NCBI RefSeq assembly: GCF_000222605.1
Contig: NZ_AFWF01000175.1
Coordinates: 44,695-108,694 of the forward strand
Source: Vibrio ichthyoenteri ATCC 700023
Lineage (GTDB): Bacteria > Pseudomonadota > Gammaproteobacteria > Enterobacterales > Vibrionaceae
Length of the DNA: 64,000 nucleotides
Reading direction: 5' to 3'
Shown here: in pieces, positions 59,851 through 64,000 of the stretch
How the letters are laid out: every line of letters begins with the position of its first letter
How positions within the stretch are numbered: position 1 is the first letter of the stretch
The notes under the pieces: generated by a model
Seen by the model: the letters and a program-made list of their open reading frames with translations, nothing else
Told to the model about the DNA's origin: nothing
Databases searched by the model: none
Translations under genes and position numbers: made by a program

Positions 59851-60545
59851 GGTGTGAGTTCCTTCTTGGAAAGGGGAATGTTGTTAAGTGAAAAATCGTT
59901 GGGGTAGTGATAAGCAAAAGTGGTTAGATACGCAGACAAAACCTCATCGATGAGGACCACGTGAAAGGTTGCTTGATATTGGTATGCAAGGTAAAAATGG
60001 CCTTGCTCCACGATAAATCCCAATGGATTGACATACAGACTCTGAGGCTCATTTATGAGTGATAACCTAACTTCACGTTGGTAAAACACGGCAGTACATA
60101 AGGTTTCAAAAACCATACTGCTTGTTTCGTTGGAGTAAGTAGTGACTGGCAGCCGAATATCGATCAGTTTGCGCTTAGTACTCAGAGTGCTAAAAGGTGC
60201 GAAAGCACTATCCACCATGAGATGGTAAGAACGTGGTAAAAGCGTTTTTAAGTAGGCTTCAGCCCACAAAAACACCATGTGTTCACGAGGACCTAAAGCC
60301 AGTTTTGAATTCGCTGTACGGCGATAGCCATAAGGTTTGCTTGTCGCATCTTGTTCAACATCAAAGTAAGTTAATAAGCAATCAAGACAACGCTGAACAG
60401 TACGTTTACTTCGGGCGATCCCTTTATCGCTAAGTGCAAGGTGCAGTTCTCGCGCTGTTATTTTTCGTGTTGTGGGGATTAGGGAATAAATCTCGAATAT
60501 CAATTCGAGATGCTCGGCACTTTGTCGATTTGTGCTAGTAGACAT
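59847..60545 (-). CDS. WYL-domain transcriptional regulator
   Basis: 232 residues. An N-terminal winged HTH (LIFEIYSLIPTTRKITARELHLALSDKGI, SKRTVQRCLDCL) is followed by a WYL-like domain with SLYVNPLGFIVEQGHFYLAYQY; the WYL triplet reads FYL. Such proteins sense nucleic acid or nucleotide ligands and often control phage-defence or island genes. It overlaps the lipoprotein gene by four bases, so the pair are co-translated. Its own promoter is probably in 60546-60600. Target and ligand are unknown. Confidence 0.86.
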   Translation of the reverse strand: MSTSTNRQSAEHLELIFEIYSLIPTTRKITARELHLALSDKGIARSKRTVQRCLDCLLTYFDVEQDATSKPYGYRRTANSKLALGPREHMVFLWAEAYLKTLLPRSYHLMVDSAFAPFSTLSTKRKLIDIRLPVTTYSNETSSMVFETLCTAVFYQREVRLSLINEPQSLYVNPLGFIVEQGHFYLAYQYQATFHVVLIDEVLSAYLTTFAYHYPNDFSLNNIPLSKKELTP

Positions 60546-60610
60546 AGGACCACCAAATTTTAAGCACGTTTATCTGGCCCCAAGACATGAATGTTTGGAG
60601 AGAACGCGGG

Positions 60611-60641
60611 AAAAAAGGAGGACTGGTGGCCACACAGTCCT
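60611..60641 (-). terminator. terminator after the 111-residue gene
   Basis: On the minus strand AGGACTG and CAGTCCT pair around a 9-base loop, then CCTTTTTT. It lies just beyond the stop at 60650. Confidence 0.75.
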
Positions 60642-60649
60642 AGTAATGA

Positions 60650-60985
60650 TTACTTCTTAAAGTTCACTACAAGCTTGTCAGCCAGTGGATACTTAGCGAT
60701 TTCATAGTCGGGGTTTAACGTCGCTATTTTGTGTGTCGCAATAGCTGCGGCAGAAGCTAAGCCAAAGATGACTGCGGGCCCAGAGGCCAGAGCTGCTGCC
60801 ATAGTGGCAGAGCGTCCTGCGGTATATACACGGCACGACAGCCCTTGCTTTTCTATTAGTCGTTCGACCTTTTTTACCGTTTGGTTGAAATTTTTCACAT
60901 TCGTTAAAGTGAACGATTCATGGCGCCGAATAAGGTCATTTAGAGACTGTTCGTCAACGTGATGTAATACGTTGCTTTTACTCAT
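60650..60985 (-). CDS. unknown island protein with an Ala/Gly-rich hydrophobic centre
   Basis: 111 residues. The N-terminal half is polar and helical (LNDLIRRHESFTLTNVKNFNQTVKKVERLIEK). The centre GRSATMAAALASGPAVIFGLASAAAIATHKIATL is long and hydrophobic enough to insert in a membrane. The end is PDYEIAKYPLADKLVVNFKK. I do not recognise it with confidence. A small amphipathic membrane protein in an island could be a toxin, immunity or holin-like protein, but nothing decides this. Confidence 0.6.
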   Translation of the reverse strand: MSKSNVLHHVDEQSLNDLIRRHESFTLTNVKNFNQTVKKVERLIEKQGLSCRVYTAGRSATMAAALASGPAVIFGLASAAAIATHKIATLNPDYEIAKYPLADKLVVNFKK

Positions 60986-61045
60986 TTATTTATCCTCGAT
61001 CCGCACGTAGAGCACGGTGCTGTAAATTGGTGAAAGAATACGGAC

Positions 61046-61070
61046 GAGTGAGACAGATAATGTCTCACTC
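61046..61070. other. 10-bp inverted repeat between two island genes
   Basis: GAGTGAGACA and TGTCTCACTC flank GATAA. No clear T run on the minus strand; AATTTTATT follows on the plus strand. Terminator or operator. Confidence 0.5.
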
Positions 61071-61124
61071 AATTTTATTGGTATGGTTTTGTGAATTGAC
61101 ACGCAGATTACTTGTGCCATGAAG

Positions 61125-61376
61125 TTAAAGGTCATTCCTCACGTCACGAATATCACTGAGATAGTAGCCACGCTGGATGAGCTCAAAGCTTGCCAAGAGG
61201 CAGCGTAAGTGCAGGGTGGGGTGATGCTTTGTTTCTTCAAATAAATCGTGGTCACTGAGTTCTGTCATTTCAGCTTTGACCTTTTGAAAGTGGGCACTGA
61301 GATGGTGATAGCCTGCGAGGGCGGCTTTCAGTAGGGCCTTTAAGATCTTCTCGCGTAGCGGAGAAAAGGTGGTCAT
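61125..61376 (-). CDS. unknown small island protein (83 aa)
   Basis: 83 residues, helical and His-rich (HHLSAHF, HHPTLHLRC). No membrane helix and no recognised family. It begins 11 bases from a plus-strand start codon, in a divergent arrangement with the RNase H-like gene, and its stop is followed by a 10-bp inverted repeat. Confidence 0.5.
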   Translation of the reverse strand: MTTFSPLREKILKALLKAALAGYHHLSAHFQKVKAEMTELSDHDLFEETKHHPTLHLRCLLASFELIQRGYYLSDIRDVRNDL

Positions 61377-61492
61377 AACGTGTCCTTATGGTTCAGGGCA
61401 CAGTGATGCGAGCGTACTTCATTTTTCACATCACATCCTTATCTGATGAGAGACAAGCACGTTGCGTTGTCAAAATAGAAAAGGAACAAACA

Positions 61493-61924
61493 ATGAAAAA
61501 TGAATCATGCGCATTGTATATTGCAGTCACGGCGTCCAGTGTCGATGGTGGAATTGGTTTGGTGGTGTACGACAAAGCTGGTGAGTTAATGGACCAGCAA
61601 TGTTTACCGATGCAGGGATATACCAGTAATACTGAGCTAGAGCTAATTGCGCTGGTGGAGTGCATGCAATATGCGCGTGATGGCGATGTCATCTATACCA
61701 GCAGTGATTTTTGTGTTCGTGGGTTTAACGAATGGATTGATACCTGGAAGCAAAAAGGTTGGCGTAAGTCAGATAAAAAACCAGTGGCAAATCGAGACCT
61801 ATGGCAACAGGTAGATGCGATAAGAGCCGAAAAATACGTCGAGGTAATCAGAGCAACCCCAAGTACGCATCAAGCGTTGAACGAAGCGTATAACATGGCA
61901 AAACAAGCGCTTAGCAAGTTGTAA
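61493..61924 (+). CDS. RNase H-fold protein lacking key catalytic residues
   Basis: 143 residues from ATG at 61493 (AAGGA seven bases upstream); a longer frame to 61388 lacks a good site. The basic handle WKQKGWRKSDKKPVANRDLWQQVDA is very close to the substrate-binding protrusion of E. coli RNase HI. SNTELELIALVECM keeps the Glu48 equivalent (Glu50). The Asp10 position reads Ala14 (AVTASS instead of FTDGS), the Asp134 position reads Asn (NEAYNM), and the His124 loop is lost. Asp70 is uncertain (TSSD). It therefore probably binds RNA-DNA or nucleic acid without cutting it. It is divergent from the 83-residue gene. Confidence 0.75.
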   Translation: MKNESCALYIAVTASSVDGGIGLVVYDKAGELMDQQCLPMQGYTSNTELELIALVECMQYARDGDVIYTSSDFCVRGFNEWIDTWKQKGWRKSDKKPVANRDLWQQVDAIRAEKYVEVIRATPSTHQALNEAYNMAKQALSKL

Positions 61925-62062
61925 GTCCAGTTTGCCTGCGCTCGGTCCTTGGATGGTGTTCAGCCCTTGTGCTACAAGGGTTTGTCGCCCTCTCAAAGGC
62001 GAGCGTTTGTAATAAAACATGCCGATATAGAGCCTCAAATGGCACACTATATCGGCATTTTA
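61925..62062 (+). ncRNA. candidate structured 3' RNA with terminator
   Basis: Three hairpins follow the RNase H-like stop: CCCTTG with CAAGGG (about 61965-61981), GCGCC-like CGCC with GGCG (about 61986-62001), and a 12-bp stem ATGCCGATATAG (62019-62030) with CTATATCGGCAT (62047-62058) ending in a T-rich run. The last is probably a terminator. The others suggest a structured 3' untranslated region or a small RNA. Confidence 0.4.
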
Positions 62063-62180
62063 TTTTGTCTTTTTATCACGGCCAAACACTGGGTTTTACC
62101 TTCAATCTAACGTGCTCAGTGAGCACATCAATCCACGGTGTGAATGCGTTGTTGCTATTGGCAAAGTAACTCAGAGAAGT

Positions 62181-62624
62181 TCATTGCGGCGCAACAGAAA
62201 CCTGGTCATACACCTCCATATCGGCGTAAGTAAGAAAGTTACTTTCCCATAACTGATAGAGCTCGATGGCTGAGATATTTCCTTTCATTGGCGCCCACCC
62301 ACTGTACTGAGCATAAAACGACTGATCTCGAAAGTCGAAGTCGAGACAACGTTCTAGCTCAGGATAAGCACTACCCACGTACGCAAAATCTGTCGCGTAT
62401 TCAATATTCCATCGCCCATCACTTGATTGAGCAATAGCAATTTCAACAGGATGAAAACCGCCCGCTTCAGCGCTGTAGGAACTATCACGAAAGTTAAATA
62501 CGAGATAAGTGCTGGTGGCAATATGCTCCCCTTCAGCGAGCTTCTCGATAAGACTTTTACTCAGAAGGGAATGGAGTGATTTTGAAACAGGCAAGCTTGA
62601 AGCATTAAACAAAATATCAGACAT
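62181..62624 (-). CDS. DUF2787 family protein (copy 1)
   Basis: 147 residues. The family motif YLVFNFRDSSYSAEAGGFHPVEIAI is followed by WNIEYATDFAYVGSAYPELERCLDFDF and a helical end. The family is common in vibrio islands and its function is unknown. It lies 46 bases after a second DUF2787 gene on the same strand and is shorter in its N-terminus; the two share about the same spacing of conserved motifs. Confidence 0.8.
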   Translation of the reverse strand: MSDILFNASSLPVSKSLHSLLSKSLIEKLAEGEHIATSTYLVFNFRDSSYSAEAGGFHPVEIAIAQSSDGRWNIEYATDFAYVGSAYPELERCLDFDFRDQSFYAQYSGWAPMKGNISAIELYQLWESNFLTYADMEVYDQVSVAPQ

Positions 62625-62670
62625 GGTGATGCCTCCTACAAAGGTAAGATTAGAGTGAACAGAAAAGGAT

Positions 62671-63099
62671 TTAACGGATTTGGCTTAACTGGATATCGCT
62701 GAATGCTCGGCGATTTATGTGTCGCTCTAGTGCGGTGCACCAGGTGTTGAAAAGATCTAAAACAGCAGGCTGTGAGAGATCAGCAGTGCCAGCATCGGGC
62801 TGATAGCAGCAATGGTTACGTAAGTGAAAGTACAGCTCGACATCAAGGGATTGGGCACTATCGCTTTGATAAGAAAAACTGGCGAGAAACGCGAATGACC
62901 AAGGCGCTCGATCATTGTCTCTGCTTAATTGTATTTCGACTGGGTGTAAGCCCACTCTGGATTGATAGTATGTCGGATCTCTAAAGTTGAATACTAGGCG
63001 CTTTGCATCATCAGGAACCTTGAAACGCGTCAAAAGGTTATCCATCGTTTCACAAAAACTGATTGGCAGCCGGATACCTCTGTAATCATCAATGATCAT
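62671..63099 (-). CDS. DUF2787 family protein (copy 2)
   Basis: 142 residues. [24 protein letters not shown] and FAFLASFSY, then [10 protein letters not shown], parallel the neighbouring copy. It overlaps the RadC-family gene by four bases (ATG within its stop). The two copies probably arose by tandem duplication and diverged, keeping FNFRD and HPVEI. The role is unknown. Confidence 0.8.
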   Translation of the reverse strand: MIIDDYRGIRLPISFCETMDNLLTRFKVPDDAKRLVFNFRDPTYYQSRVGLHPVEIQLSRDNDRAPWSFAFLASFSYQSDSAQSLDVELYFHLRNHCCYQPDAGTADLSQPAVLDLFNTWCTALERHINRRAFSDIQLSQIR

Positions 63100-63572
63100 A
63101 GCAACCCCCTCTCAGCAAATGAGACGCAACTGTCTCCCACAACGAAATGGTCAAGCACTCGAATGTCCACCAGCGAGAGTGCTTCTTTTAAACGCTCAGT
63201 GATCCGTTTGTCCGCCTGAGATGGATTAGGATCTCCAGATGGATGGTTGTGAGCAAATATCACCGCGGCAGCATTGGTGTACAGAGCTTCTTTGACGACT
63301 TCTCTAGGATAAACGCTTGCGGAATCAACCGTGCCACGAAACAGCTCTTTAAACTCAATCAAGCGGTGCTGATTGTCTAAGAACATGACCGCGAAAACTT
63401 CATGTTCATACCCTGCCAATTTGAAGCGTAAGTAATCTGAGGTTGCCGCGGGACTTGAAAACGCATCACCACGAACATAACGATCTTTGAGTATTTCAGC
63501 GGCTTCTTCGAGCACGCGGTGTTCATATTCTTTTTGAGGTAACAAACTACCGTAACGGGGAAAATGGGACAT
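63096..63572 (-). CDS. radC: RadC-family JAB/MPN-domain protein
   Basis: I start at [13 protein letters not shown] (63572) because AGGA lies upstream at a good distance, giving 158 residues; an ATG eight codons earlier is possible. The JAMM metal motif is complete: [14 protein letters not shown] with the upstream [17 protein letters not shown]. The C-terminus reads [20 protein letters not shown]. Island RadC copies are shorter than chromosomal RadC and their activity is unknown. It begins a minus-strand unit with the DUF2787 genes and is divergent from the AlpA-like gene. Confidence 0.88.
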   Translation of the reverse strand: MSHFPRYGSLLPQKEYEHRVLEEAAEILKDRYVRGDAFSSPAATSDYLRFKLAGYEHEVFAVMFLDNQHRLIEFKELFRGTVDSASVYPREVVKEALYTNAAAVIFAHNHPSGDPNPSQADKRITERLKEALSLVDIRVLDHFVVGDSCVSFAERGLL

Positions 63573-63721
63573 ATTCAGGCTTCCTGTATCAGTCATGGAA
63601 TGGATTCACAGAGATGACATATACCTGAAGAATTTTTGATTATACGTACTCTACGCCGATGCCACTTTTTTTTACCGAACCTGCTTATCCCATGAGGACC
63701 ACAGCCATAGGAGGACGTCCC

Positions 63722-63898
63722 ATGAGATTTCTAAAACTAAAAGAAGTAATGGAAAAAACAGCATTAAGCCGTTCAGCGATTTACCGCAAAATGAATGAAG
63801 ATCAATTCCCTCAGTCCATCAGCCTCGGGGATAGAGCTGTAGCTTGGGTTGAAAGTGAAGTGGATGAGTGGATGGAGGAGTGTCTAGCTTTAAGGTAA
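63722..63898 (+). CDS. AlpA-family regulator / excision factor (second copy)
   Basis: 58 residues from ATG 63722, seven bases after AGGAGG (63709-63714), which decides the start over a longer frame. MRFLKLKEVMEKTALSRSAIYRKMNEDQFPQSISLGDRAVAWVESEVDEWM is AlpA-like. It shares the core RAVAWVESEV with the copy at 56160 but differs elsewhere. In VPI-2 such paired factors control excision. It is divergent from radC; the shared gap is 63573-63721. Confidence 0.88.
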   Translation: MRFLKLKEVMEKTALSRSAIYRKMNEDQFPQSISLGDRAVAWVESEVDEWMEECLALR

Positions 63899-64000
63899 CT
63901 CAATGCCGCTTTGTTTTTAAGGGAGCCGTCACACTCTATCAGTCTTTTGTCATTCTTCATCGCCTTATGCAATCAGGCTGTATATTATCGTAACTTAGAA
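63899..64000. other. right edge of window, inside the island
   Basis: No gene is seen in the last 102 bases, and no copy of the tRNA-Ser 3' end appears anywhere after 54522, so the distal attachment site must lie beyond the window. Confidence 0.6.

Noticed and set aside
61969-62169. 66-codon frame over the hairpins after the RNase H-like gene
   Set aside because: It runs through three inverted repeats including a terminator and has no ribosome-binding site.
54523-64000. Second copy of the tRNA-Ser 3' end (distal attachment site)
   Set aside because: No repeat of the TTCGAATCTCTCACTCACC segment is present to the right within the window.

Overview
The window reads as chromosomal DNA of a Vibrio (Vibrionaceae, Gammaproteobacteria). 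The reasons are the MukBEF condensin genes, a monomeric NADP isocitrate dehydrogenase, the torECA, cydABX-ybgE, ybgC-tolQRAB-pal-cpoB and ruvCAB clusters in vibrio-like order, moderate GC, frequent CTA leucine codons in highly expressed genes such as aspS, and a mobile island at a tRNA-Ser gene. I cannot name the species from sequence alone.

Layout. 1-5123: 3' part of mukE and complete mukB. 5273-8523 (minus): a three-gene cluster of ATP-grasp ligase, inactive-transglutaminase membrane protein and retropepsin-like lipoprotein. 8819-11587 (minus): cmoB, cmoA (wobble-uridine modification) and yecE. 11917-13695: aspS. 13808-14982 (minus): a BLUF blue-light sensor translationally coupled to a GGDEF diguanylate cyclase. 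15241-18598 (minus): ScsD/ScsB-type thiol redox genes and a small membrane protein. 18851-20032: BOF-family periplasmic protein and rluE. 20324-25940: icd, cspD, clpS and a clpA whose 3' end is frameshifted. 26012-28907: ydcF-like, yeeZ-like, a LysR regulator and a PACE transporter. 28988-31681: TIGR02647-type gene, focA, a 50-codon gene and fetB. 32118-36020: torECA. 36392-38646: ruvC, ruvA, ruvB. 39177-42326: cydA, cydB, cydX, ybgE behind FNR-type sites. 42491-47835: the Tol-Pal operon. 47966-54286: nadA, a potassium channel, a UPF0149 gene, a hybrid histidine kinase and alaE.

54435-54522 is tRNA-Ser(GGA). Everything after it looks like an integrated island continuing past the right edge: a P4-type tyrosine integrase with repeated motifs in its upstream region, two AlpA-like regulators/excision factors, a gene split by a frameshift at a slippery A-run, an inovirus Gp2-like protein, a WYL regulator coupled to a large lipoprotein, two short genes of unknown function, an RNase H-fold protein that has lost key catalytic residues, two tandem DUF2787 genes and a RadC-family gene. 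Integrase plus two AlpA-type factors at tRNA-Ser resembles the architecture of V. cholerae VPI-2, with different cargo in the visible part.

The backbone genes cover chromosome condensation, translation fidelity, respiration with TMAO and low oxygen, envelope integrity, recombination and NAD synthesis. The least conventional material is the BLUF-GGDEF pair, the amidoligase-type trio, the inverted DnaA-box pair at 30831-30853, and the island.
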